NCBI RefSeq assembly: GCF_000520955.1
Contig: NZ_JACC01000050.1
Coordinates: forward strand, 1-47,733
Length of the DNA stretch: 47,733 bases
Source of the DNA: Aquimarina pacifica
GTDB lineage: Bacteria; Bacteroidota; Bacteroidia; Flavobacteriales; Flavobacteriaceae
Reading direction: 5' to 3'
Shown one piece after another: positions 1-7,997 of this stretch. Positions within the stretch are counted from its first letter, which is position 1, and each line of letters opens with the position of its first letter. The notes under the pieces were generated by a model, which was not told where the DNA came from, did not search any database, and worked only from the letters and a program-made list of their open reading frames with translations. Both the position numbers and the translations under genes were made by a program.

Positions 1-64
1 TTAGTAGTGTTACTGCTCCTTTAGGAGTCACAAGGGCTTGTGTTTCTTTAGTATATGCTTTCAT
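1..64 (-). CDS. Beta-carbonic anhydrase, N-terminal fragment (cut by window edge)
   Basis: Only 21 codons are inside the window, reading MKAYTKETQALVTPKGAVTL and onward with no stop. This resembles the start of Bacteroidota beta-carbonic anhydrases, which often begin MKAxTKETQ. The ATG lies 21 bases after the SulP stop on the same strand, so the two are probably cotranscribed. A carbonic anhydrase next to a SulP transporter would interconvert CO2 and bicarbonate in the cytoplasm. No zinc ligand is visible in this fragment, so the call rests on the N-terminal pattern and the neighbour. Confidence 0.6.
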   Translation of the reverse strand, partial: MKAYTKETQALVTPKGAVTLL

Positions 65-85
65 TGTATTTATATTTTTTATTTA

Positions 86-1672
86 TTATGCTTTTTTTGG
101 TCGTAATTGAAAAAATTCGATATAACTCTTCGGATTTTCTATGGTCCCTCGCTCAGAAATTAATTGAATGTCAATATTTCTATTTGCGGCTTTTTCTGAA
201 AAATCTTCGAGAATCTCAATAATATCATTATCTAGATATCTTGTTTTACGAACATCTAAAGTCAAGTACGAATCTTCAGGAAGTTTATCTAATTCTTTTA
301 ATATTGCACCTTTATTAAAAAAGGTTACCTCTTCTGCCAAGGTCATATTAATTTTGTGTTTCCCATTACTTTTATCTTCAATATGCAGAAAATGTGAATT
401 TTGATAACTTTTAATTAATATAACTACGATACCAACCAGTAAACCAAGACCTATACCTACCAAAAGGTCAGTAAATACAATCCCAACTACAGTAACGGTA
501 AAAGGAATAAACTGTTTCCATCCTAAATCATACATTTTCTTAAAAAGTGATGGCTTAGCTAACTTATACCCCACGATTAATAGTATTGATGCTAATACTG
601 ATAACGGAATCATGTTAAGTAATTTAGGAATTATTATTACAGAAATTAACAGTAAAAATCCATGAATAATAGCAGACATCTTTGACTTTCCTCCAGATTG
701 AATATTTGCAGAACTTCGGACTATTACCTGTGTAATTGGCAATCCACCGATCATACCCGAAATTACGTTTCCGGTTCCTTGTGCCAATAATTCTCTATTG
801 GTAGGTGTTACATTTTTTTCTGGATCCAACTTATCAGTTGCTTCTACACAAAGTAAGGTCTCTAAACTTGCAACTAATGCAATAGTAAATGCAGTAATCC
901 ATACATCTATTTGAAAAATAACTGCAAAATTCGGAAAACTAAATTGCCCTAAAAATGAAGAAAAGTTATCAGGAATTGGCACACTTACCAAATGATCTTT
1001 TGATATTGCAAGACTACCATGATTTTGGGTTACAATAAAGAAAATAATTCCTACGGCAACAGCAACCAGTGGTCCTTGAATAATCTGAAATACTTTTCCC
1101 TTTTTTGACAATACGTTGTTCCATAATATCAATATAGCCAAACCAATAAGAGCAATTAATGTCGCTCCTGGGCTTATAAAATTGATAGAATTAATGATTT
1201 CTGAAAATGTATTTTCGCCATCTACCTGAAAAAAGGCAAAATCTCCTTCTGGGTCTGAGTCATACCCAAAGAAGTGAGGGATTTGTTTTAAAATTATTAT
1301 AATTCCTATTCCTGTAAGCATTCCTTTAATTACAGAAGACGGAAAATAATACCCAATAATTCCTGCTTTCAGAACTCCGAATACTATTTGTATTAAACCA
1401 CCAAGAACTACAGCTACTAAAAAGTTTTCATATCCTCCCAAAGCCCCAATAGATGTCAATACTATCGCGGCTAATCCTGCTGCAGGACCACTTACTCCGA
1501 TTTGGGATCCACTTAGAGCTCCCACAATAATACCACCGACAATTCCGGCTATTAGGCCCGAAAAAAGAGGTGCACCACTGGCTAGCGCAATACCAAGACA
1601 CAATGGTAAAGCAACGAAGAATACCACAATACTTGCAGGTAAGTCATTTTTTAAATTCTTAAAAACACTCAT
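86..1672 (-). CDS. SulP family inorganic anion transporter with STAS domain
   Basis: A 528-residue inner-membrane protein with about a dozen hydrophobic segments from residue 10 to about 425. It starts with the conserved DLPASIVVFFVALPLCLGIA segment and the SGPAAGLAAI motif typical of SLC26/SulP transporters. The C-terminal 90 residues form a short cytoplasmic STAS domain (LTLDVRKTRYLDNDIIEILE). Family members carry sulfate or bicarbonate. The likely carbonic anhydrase just downstream argues for bicarbonate, by analogy with BicA-type and carbonic-anhydrase-linked SulP proteins. That substrate is inference. The length is normal and no defect is seen. Confidence 0.9.
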   Translation of the reverse strand: MSVFKNLKNDLPASIVVFFVALPLCLGIALASGAPLFSGLIAGIVGGIIVGALSGSQIGVSGPAAGLAAIVLTSIGALGGYENFLVAVVLGGLIQIVFGVLKAGIIGYYFPSSVIKGMLTGIGIIIILKQIPHFFGYDSDPEGDFAFFQVDGENTFSEIINSINFISPGATLIALIGLAILILWNNVLSKKGKVFQIIQGPLVAVAVGIIFFIVTQNHGSLAISKDHLVSVPIPDNFSSFLGQFSFPNFAVIFQIDVWITAFTIALVASLETLLCVEATDKLDPEKNVTPTNRELLAQGTGNVISGMIGGLPITQVIVRSSANIQSGGKSKMSAIIHGFLLLISVIIIPKLLNMIPLSVLASILLIVGYKLAKPSLFKKMYDLGWKQFIPFTVTVVGIVFTDLLVGIGLGLLVGIVVILIKSYQNSHFLHIEDKSNGKHKINMTLAEEVTFFNKGAILKELDKLPEDSYLTLDVRKTRYLDNDIIEILEDFSEKAANRNIDIQLISERGTIENPKSYIEFFQLRPKKA

Positions 1673-1972
1673 AACTATATAATTTTTTTAATGCTCATGA
1701 TAGATATCAAAGTAATATCTAATAAAAATTGATTTTAAAATATTTGCAATCTAAAATACTTGTAACTGATCAAAGGCTTTATCGTAGTGATTACCTTTAT
1801 AGATTTTAATTAATCTAATTTTTAAAACTACGAATCTATAACTCTAATTAGCTATCTATATCGTAGTATTTATGGAACAACTTCTCAAAGAATATATGAT
1901 AAAAAAACCAAGATGACCTATGATTGTCGAAGGATGCTTCTACTAAATTTTATCAAAAATTAATGAAATCAA
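1673..1972. other. Intergenic region upstream of the SulP gene
   Basis: No credible gene is visible. The only pattern is a heptamer, TCGTAGT at 1782-1788 and 1861-1867, with its inverse ACTACGA at 1827-1833. The last two form an inverted pair separated by 27 bases. It may be a regulatory site for the transporter operon. I found no clear TAnnTTTG promoter. Confidence 0.4.
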
Positions 1973-2320
1973 TTACACCAAATTATATTGGGGTGGAGGG
2001 GTTATGTGATCAAGATAAATAGACATATTGTATACATAATGTTCTGGATATTTCTTGACCACTATATTAGCCAAAACGCTATCATTATTGTCATAAAACT
2101 CTGAAATTTTATCCTTTTCCTTCTGATCATCTTTTTCTGATGTCTCTTTCTCTTTTTTTTCAGAATTTTCGGTTTCATCTAACACAAGAGTAGCCTTAGA
2201 GTCACCTGTAAATATACAGACCAAATTCACACTGTTATTGGCCAAATTTAGAAGAAAGCCCAAAACAATTAGAATCTTTAATATTTGAAGTCTTGTAATC
2301 ACTAAAAGATTATTTTTCAC
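1973..2320 (-). CDS. Small secreted or membrane-anchored hypothetical protein
   Basis: 115 codons starting with GTG. A basic N-terminus and a hydrophobic stretch (about residues 12-36) look like a signal peptide or anchor. A strongly charged E/K/D-rich linker follows (about 50-73), then a short C-terminal segment ending in ITPPPQYNLV. I do not recognise a named family. Small secreted proteins with this kind of PPP-containing tail are, as far as I recall, common in Flavobacteriaceae, but this is not evidence of function. A TACTTTTG promoter box lies one base before the GTG, so translation may be leaderless or begin at the GTG six codons later (position 2302). A 19-base palindrome covers that promoter. 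Confidence 0.6.
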   Translation of the reverse strand: MKNNLLVITRLQILKILIVLGFLLNLANNSVNLVCIFTGDSKATLVLDETENSEKKEKETSEKDDQKEKDKISEFYDNNDSVLANIVVKKYPEHYVYNMSIYLDHITPPPQYNLV

Positions 2321-2321
2321 A

Positions 2322-2342
2322 CAAAAGTAATAGTATTACTTT
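2322..2342 (-). promoter_or_regulatory. -7 promoter box overlapped by a Fur-like 9-1-9 palindrome
   Basis: On the minus strand TACTTTTG (2322-2329) fits the Bacteroidota -7 consensus TAnnTTTG. The plus-strand sequence AAAGTAATAGTATTACTTT at 2324-2342 is a perfect inverted repeat with two 9-base arms and one central base. Fur/Zur/PerR family boxes have this layout, and the core GTAATAGTATTAC resembles Zur boxes. A repressor bound here would block the promoter. The identity of the regulator is inference. Confidence 0.5.
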
Positions 2343-2411
2343 CAATAGTTGTTAAATGAATGATAAAATTCTTTGAAAAATCGCATTGATAGTTTATATG
2401 CTACTCAGACA

Positions 2412-3167
2412 TTATAATTCTTTGAGATCAACCGCAGGAATCCAACCTATTTTTCCATCAGAGAGTTTAATTTTCTTCCAATCATTAACCGTCTCCATTA
2501 CTTTAACCTTGGTTCCTTCGTGTAATTCAAAAACCTCTTCACTACGTAGGTTAGGTTCGCTCTTTATAATTGTTTCTTCTGCAAAAATAATGGCATATTG
2601 GTTATTTTTAAAACCATTATACTGTCGAAAAGCAAAAAACACACTAAAAATTCCAAAAACTAAAAACAACCATGAACCCAAAAAAAACAACCTCTTCTTC
2701 ACAGAAGTTAAAGAGGTATAATATCCTATAAATAAAAGCACAAATAGCACAATACAGATCACAGAAAACCACGCCCATCCATCAAAATCAAAAGTATTGG
2801 TCACTCCATTAAATGCTCTAGAGACAAAGCCTTCGGGAATGACATCTATTGCATCGATAGTGGCTTTTTGAGCAAAAGTCAAGTTGTTTTTTATGTCTTG
2901 ATCATTGGGTGCTAATTTTAGTGCTTTTTCATAATAATATATACTTGCTCCTATATTACTAAGTTTGTATTGAGCATTTCCCAGGTTATAGTACAATTCT
3001 GCTGATTCCTGATGGTTATCCAAAATCGTTTTATATGCATCTATAGCTTCATGATACTTTTCTTGATTATAAAGTGAATTGCCTCTCTGAAACGCTTCTT
3101 CTCCTTGCGAAAACCCAATTGCTAAAGTGAGAAATGCACATATATGAACTATCCTTTTCATCTTCAT
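2412..3167 (-). CDS. batE: BatE: TPR protein with two membrane spans and SH3 domain
   Basis: A 251-residue protein with a signal peptide (cut near GFSQG) and two or three TPR units (about residues 23-100, including YYNLGNAQYKLSN). Two hydrophobic segments follow (about 132-150 and 160-180), then a C-terminal bacterial SH3-like domain (EPNLRSEEVFELHEGTKVKV...WKKIKLSDGKIGWI). This arrangement is that of BatE of the Bacteroides aerotolerance operon. It is the last gene of the eight-gene operon, six bases after batD. It probably acts in the envelope as a scaffold for the Bat complex. No terminator hairpin is evident after it. Confidence 0.88.
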   Translation of the reverse strand: MKMKRIVHICAFLTLAIGFSQGEEAFQRGNSLYNQEKYHEAIDAYKTILDNHQESAELYYNLGNAQYKLSNIGASIYYYEKALKLAPNDQDIKNNLTFAQKATIDAIDVIPEGFVSRAFNGVTNTFDFDGWAWFSVICIVLFVLLFIGYYTSLTSVKKRLFFLGSWLFLVFGIFSVFFAFRQYNGFKNNQYAIIFAEETIIKSEPNLRSEEVFELHEGTKVKVMETVNDWKKIKLSDGKIGWIPAVDLKEL

Positions 3168-3173
3168 ACTTTG

Positions 3174-4940
3174 TTATAATTGTTTATCTATAGTTGCAAT
3201 TACCCGTGATGCCTTATCATAATCCTGTTGCATTGCGGTACTTGAAGAAGGTGTATATCTTGCAAATTCACAGCTCTCTAATAGCGCAATAAACTCTATA
3301 GATACACTTTCTTCTAGCCCTCGTTCCTTTAATAATCGTTGTATCCTATCTTTGCTCATATCACTGGTCTGTATATTAAGCTTTGCTTTTAGGTAATTGT
3401 GCAATGCTTTTTCCATTGCGATATAAAACTCTTTTTGAGCCCCTAAATTCTTCTTAGCTTCAGAAAGGTATTTTCGAGCTAATTTATCTGCTTTTCTTAC
3501 TCTATTCCCGCGAACATCATTTAATCGCTCTTGGCGCTTTTTACCGAAGAAAAGGAATAAAGGAATGGCTAGTAATGGAGTCGTTAAAAACACCCAATAA
3601 GTTGTAGACTTAAAAAAATACTCTTTTTTTATTGGTTCTAGATTTGCCTTCAGCTTAAGAAATCTGAACTGATTACCTATTTGTGTAACTAACTTCTTAC
3701 CTGCGCTCTCTGAACCTGTATTGGGAGCATTAGCGCTTCCATCAGGACCGCTTTTTACATTAATAACAATTTCATCAGATGTGATTCTTTTATAAGATTC
3801 TGTTTTAAGATCAAAATATGAGAATGAAATCGAAGGTATAGGATATTTTCCCTTAAACTGAGGAACCAGGGTATAGACATCAGAAATATTACCTCCCATA
3901 CCTGTCAAATTAGTTCTAACCTTTTCGCTATGTTGCGGTTCATATTGTTCTAATCCATTAGGTACATTAAGTTTTGGCAGATCAAATAGTTTAAGGTTAC
4001 CTGTACCAGACACTAATACTTTTGCATCTAGAGATTCGGTAGCATCTAACTCTTTTTTGTTTGTAGTTACTTTAAAATCAAATGCTCCAACAGCACCAGA
4101 AAAATCATCGGGTTTTCCTTCTGTTGGCAGTGCTTTTACATTTATTACCCTATTACCCGCAGCAACAGTCTTATTTACCGTTGAATACAGTCTGCCGCCA
4201 AAAAAATCTCTCCTATTTGTGGGAACATCAACTGAAACCGTAAGGGTAAGTGGTTCAATATTGAGTTTTCCTGTTTTCTGTGGATATAAAACTGTTTTAC
4301 GTAAAATCACATATCGATAGGGCTCTCCTTTATACTCGCCATTTTCAATCTTAAGTTGCTTCATATCAATAGCCTGACTCCAAAAGTCGCTGTACTTAGG
4401 ACTATCTAATTCTCTCCAGTTACTCACACTGATTCTTGGACTAACATATAGCTTGTATACTACCGTTATTGCTTCATTGAGATAGGGGTTAGCTTTAGAA
4501 ACCTCTGCTACCAGATGTAAATTTTCACTTGCAACAAAATCACTGTTATTGCCATCCTTTGGTTTTTGGACTGCTCCTGTAACTTCAATTCTTATAGGTA
4601 AGGTCTTATATGTCTGACCACCTATCTCTATTCTTGCCTGCTTAATAGTAAACTTACCTCTGGTTGTTGGCTCAAGAAAGTAACTATAGGTTTTGGCATA
4701 GGATCTCTTACCATTCACCCATGAATTACTAATCGACTGATTTGGACCACCGACTACCGTAAACCCCGAAAAAGACGGTGGTGTAAAATTGTCCCCGTCT
4801 TGATTCATTTCAAAATCTACTCGTAATCGTTCGTTTACACCAAGTTTTTTCTTGCTTACTTTGGCTTCAAACTTGACCTGAGCCATTGAAACTTGTGTAA
4901 CCGCCAGAAGTAATGTTATAAAAATTAGTTTTAACTTCAT
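3174..4940 (-). CDS. batD: BatD family protein
   Basis: 588 residues. It has a signal peptide ending near VSMAQ, then several beta-sandwich repeats typical of BatD/oxygen-tolerance proteins, beginning VKFEAKVSKKKLGVNERLRV and containing FTVVGGPNQSIS. One membrane segment lies near residues 448-465 (YWVFLTTPLLAIPLFLFFGK), followed by a cytoplasmic helical tail of about 120 residues. The large N-terminal part therefore faces the periplasm. It sits between batC and batE with gaps of 13 and 6 bases. The family is needed for the Bat complex, but its molecular activity is unknown. Confidence 0.9.
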   Translation of the reverse strand: MKLKLIFITLLLAVTQVSMAQVKFEAKVSKKKLGVNERLRVDFEMNQDGDNFTPPSFSGFTVVGGPNQSISNSWVNGKRSYAKTYSYFLEPTTRGKFTIKQARIEIGGQTYKTLPIRIEVTGAVQKPKDGNNSDFVASENLHLVAEVSKANPYLNEAITVVYKLYVSPRISVSNWRELDSPKYSDFWSQAIDMKQLKIENGEYKGEPYRYVILRKTVLYPQKTGKLNIEPLTLTVSVDVPTNRRDFFGGRLYSTVNKTVAAGNRVINVKALPTEGKPDDFSGAVGAFDFKVTTNKKELDATESLDAKVLVSGTGNLKLFDLPKLNVPNGLEQYEPQHSEKVRTNLTGMGGNISDVYTLVPQFKGKYPIPSISFSYFDLKTESYKRITSDEIVINVKSGPDGSANAPNTGSESAGKKLVTQIGNQFRFLKLKANLEPIKKEYFFKSTTYWVFLTTPLLAIPLFLFFGKKRQERLNDVRGNRVRKADKLARKYLSEAKKNLGAQKEFYIAMEKALHNYLKAKLNIQTSDMSKDRIQRLLKERGLEESVSIEFIALLESCEFARYTPSSSTAMQQDYDKASRVIATIDKQL

Positions 4941-4953
4941 TGAATTCTATATT

Positions 4954-5853
4954 TTACCAATCTTTATCTGTTCTTATTTTTGAGCCTTGAGCCTTTTTTG
5001 CATTTATTTTGTCCTGAACTTTCTTCTCCTGATTGTTCATTGCCTCTAACAAACTCTTAACTTGTTCGGGTGACAATTGACCTTGCACCTGTTTTTGATC
5101 TTTAGGCTGTCCTTCTTTTTCATCTTTCTTATCATCATCTCCTTCGCTTCCTTTATCTTTTTTGTCATCTTTAGGATCTTTTTCTTCCTTATCCTTTCCT
5201 TCTTCTTTTTCATCTTTCTTATCTTCCCCTTCATCTCCTTTATCCTTCTGATCCTCTCCCTTATCCTGATCCTTATCTCCTTCATCACCTTTCTTATCTT
5301 CCTTATCATCTCCTTCTTTCTTATCCTCATTTTCCTGATCCTTGTCTTGATCTTTATCTTGATTTTTATCGTCCTTGTTTTGTTCGTTTTCTTTCTCTTG
5401 CTGTTCTAACATCTTCTTTGCAAGTGCCAGATTATATCTTGTTTCATTATCCTTAGGGTTATTTCTAAGAGCATTTTTATAGGACTCAACTGCCTCTTTA
5501 TATTTTTTTTGCTCCATGTAGGTATTACCTTGGTTATGAAAAGCCTTATGCTTTTCTAACTTGGTAGTGGCGTTTTCAGCCGCTTCTTTATATCGCTGTG
5601 TTGCTTCGTCATACTTTTCAGAACCATAATATGCATTTCCCAAATTATATTTTGGAATAGCATCTACTGGGTTTTTTGCTATAGCCTTTCTATACTCACC
5701 TTCGGCCTTAGGAAAATTACCATCTGTTACCAATAAATTATTCGCAATAGAGGTATATTGATTAGCTTCTTTACTTGATTTTTCGAGATTCTTATCTTGA
5801 GAAAAAACAATTCCAAACTGCAAGCACAAAATAATAACTCCTATTTTTTTCAT
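4954..5853 (-). CDS. batC: BatC: TPR protein with long charged low-complexity tail
   Basis: 299 residues. A signal peptide (cut near FSQDK) is followed by about three TPR units (residues 32-148, with IPKYNLGNAYY and TRYNLALAKK). Residues 152-256 consist almost only of D, E, K, G, Q and N. The last 45 residues (LSPEQVKSLLEAMNNQE to the end) are conserved in BatC-type proteins. TPRs suggest protein binding within the Bat complex, and the charged region is likely disordered and spacer-like. The low-complexity DNA produces long spurious open frames on both strands at 5046-5409, which I discard. Confidence 0.88.
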   Translation of the reverse strand: MKKIGVIILCLQFGIVFSQDKNLEKSSKEANQYTSIANNLLVTDGNFPKAEGEYRKAIAKNPVDAIPKYNLGNAYYGSEKYDEATQRYKEAAENATTKLEKHKAFHNQGNTYMEQKKYKEAVESYKNALRNNPKDNETRYNLALAKKMLEQQEKENEQNKDDKNQDKDQDKDQENEDKKEGDDKEDKKGDEGDKDQDKGEDQKDKGDEGEDKKDEKEEGKDKEEKDPKDDKKDKGSEGDDDKKDEKEGQPKDQKQVQGQLSPEQVKSLLEAMNNQEKKVQDKINAKKAQGSKIRTDKDW

Positions 5854-5906
5854 TTCTTTTACTTTATTTAGCCAAAACTATAGTATACATATGGCCTAAA
5901 CATCTA

Positions 5907-6941
5907 TTATTCTTCATTAAACAGGTTTAATTTTTTTACCCAAGATGTTTTTCTTTCTAATAGAAAAACATCTAATAACAGTAATAATAACCCTGCTACC
6001 AAAAACCATTGAAATCGATCCTTAAAATCTGCAAATTGCTTTGCTTCAAATTCTTTTTTATTCATTCCCTGTAAAACCGTAGTAACTTCATCGACTACGC
6101 TTTTGGTGTTTTTACCATCTATATATACACCATTTGCCTCATTAGCTATTTCCTGTAAGGTTGCTTTATTTAGCTTAGTGACTACAGTACCACCTTGACT
6201 ATTTTTCTTATAGCTTTGCACAATACCGTTTCTTTTTATAGGAATAGGTGCTCCTTTTTCGGACCCAACACCTATTGTAAAAATCCTAATACCTTCTTTA
6301 GAAGCTTCTTCTGCAATCGTTCCTACATTACCTTCATGATCTTCTCCATCACTAATAATAAACAGCACTCTATTGGTTTGTTCTTCATCATTATAATAGG
6401 TTTTTGCTAATTCTATTGCTTCATGAATAGCAGTACCTTGTGATGATAGCATATCTGTATTCATCGACTGAAGAAACATTTTTCCGGAAGCATAATCTGT
6501 CGTAATCGGTAACTGAGGAAAAGCACTTGCTGCATATGCAATAATACCAATGCGGTCACTTGCCAAATTGTTGATAATTTGGGTAACTAATTGCTTTGAT
6601 TTTTCTAGTCTATTAGGAGCTATATCTTCTGCAAGCATACTTTTGGATACATCAATAGCAAAAACGACATCTACACCTTCTCTTTTTACTGTTTCTAGCT
6701 TGGTACCTACTTTTGGATTTACCAATGCCATGATAAGACAGGCAAACGCTAGACTAATTACCATAATTTTTAGAATAGACTTAAACACAGATTGATCCGG
6801 GCTTAATTTTTTAAGCAAAGGTGCATCTGCAAATTTTTTCTGTGTTGCTTTTTTCCAGACCAAAACCCCTACAAACACTAAAATTAGTAATGGGATAACC
6901 AATAACAACCAAAAATATATTTTCTCTTCTAGTAAATACAT
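5907..6941 (-). CDS. batB: BatB: membrane VWA-domain protein
   Basis: 344 residues. Two membrane segments lie at the N-terminus (about 9-28 and 56-75) and one near the C-terminus (about 315-332). Between them is a von Willebrand A domain with the metal-site motif DVSKS at 97-101 and the later FIISDGEDHEG segment. This is the BatB pattern. It lies 49 bases after batA. VWA domains bind partner proteins through a metal ion, and together with MoxR they are thought to help assemble or fold envelope complexes. Confidence 0.9.
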   Translation of the reverse strand: MYLLEEKIYFWLLLVIPLLILVFVGVLVWKKATQKKFADAPLLKKLSPDQSVFKSILKIMVISLAFACLIMALVNPKVGTKLETVKREGVDVVFAIDVSKSMLAEDIAPNRLEKSKQLVTQIINNLASDRIGIIAYAASAFPQLPITTDYASGKMFLQSMNTDMLSSQGTAIHEAIELAKTYYNDEEQTNRVLFIISDGEDHEGNVGTIAEEASKEGIRIFTIGVGSEKGAPIPIKRNGIVQSYKKNSQGGTVVTKLNKATLQEIANEANGVYIDGKNTKSVVDEVTTVLQGMNKKEFEAKQFADFKDRFQWFLVAGLLLLLLDVFLLERKTSWVKKLNLFNEE

Positions 6942-6990
6942 ATATAAAATTATACTTCTACATTAATACGTTCAACTTATATTCTAAACA

Positions 6991-7995
6991 TCAAATAAAG
7001 CTTCTAAACACTGTATATCTTAGTAAAAACTCGATGAAGATTAATAATCCTGCCAAAAGCACCAAAAACCTAAATTTTTCTTCATAATTATAGAATTTAA
7101 ATTCTTCGATATCTGTTCTTTCTAATGTATCAATTTCCTTGTAAATCTCTTCTAATTTTTTGTTATTTGTTGCTCTAAAATACTTTCCTCCTGTTACAGA
7201 TGCAATTTCTTTAAGCAGTTTTTCGTCTATTTCAACTTTTCCCATGCCATACTGAAAAGATCCATTAGGCAATATAGCTACTGGTGTTAATGCCATACCA
7301 TTGGTACCAATACCGATCGTATATGTCTTAATCCCATATTCTACTGCCAACTCAGAGGCAATTTTAGGGTCTATAAAACCTGCATTATTAGAACCATCTG
7401 TTAGTAAAATTATAACTTTACTTTTAGCCTTACTATCCTTCAATCTATTTACAGAAGTAGCAAGTCCCATACCAATTGCAGTTCCGTTTTCTAAAACATT
7501 ATCATACTTTATATCTTTTAGACTACTCAAAACGATTGATTTGTCACTAGTAATTGGTGTTTTGGTAAAACTTTCTCCTGCATATACCACCAATCCTATA
7601 CGATCACTTACTCTATCTCTAATAAACTCTGCTGCTACATCTTTTAATGCTTCTAATCTATTAGGTTTTAGATCTTTTGCAAGCATACTAGCAGATACAT
7701 CGATTGACATTACTATATCGATTCCTTTGGTGGTTTTCGTTTTTGTAGATACGTCTATTGTCCTTGGTCTTGCCAATGCAACAATTATCAGTGATAATGC
7801 AATGAGTCTTAAAACAAATAGCAATGGTTTTAATTTTGCTAACCAACTTCCTGAGACTTTAAATCCTGAAATGCTAGAAATTTTTAAAGCAGGTTGTTGT
7901 TTGTTGCGTTTCCAGACATACCATGCTATAACCAACGGTATTAACAAAAACAACCAAAAAAATTGTGGATTCTCGAATGTAAAATTTTCAAACAT
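6991..7995 (-). CDS. batA: BatA: membrane VWA-domain protein
   Basis: 334 residues. Hydrophobic segments at about 11-28, 57-76 and 309-328 flank a VWA domain. The metal-site motif DVSAS is at 99-103 and the domain also has a VIILLTDGSNNAG segment. A cytoplasmic or periplasmic linker ARPRT before the domain is characteristic of BatA. It begins two bases after the BatD-like gene stop, so coupled translation is likely. A 237-codon open frame on the opposite strand (7301-8014) is a mirror of this gene and not a gene itself. Confidence 0.9.
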   Translation of the reverse strand: MFENFTFENPQFFWLFLLIPLVIAWYVWKRNKQQPALKISSISGFKVSGSWLAKLKPLLFVLRLIALSLIIVALARPRTIDVSTKTKTTKGIDIVMSIDVSASMLAKDLKPNRLEALKDVAAEFIRDRVSDRIGLVVYAGESFTKTPITSDKSIVLSSLKDIKYDNVLENGTAIGMGLATSVNRLKDSKAKSKVIILLTDGSNNAGFIDPKIASELAVEYGIKTYTIGIGTNGMALTPVAILPNGSFQYGMGKVEIDEKLLKEIASVTGGKYFRATNNKKLEEIYKEIDTLERTDIEEFKFYNYEEKFRFLVLLAGLLIFIEFLLRYTVFRSFI

Positions 7996-7997
7996 TA

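Noticed and set aside
5046..5409. Open frames on both strands within the batC low-complexity region
   Set aside because: They are produced by the biased codons of BatC; their translations are only R/K/I/M or F/L/I/S strings with no family signal.
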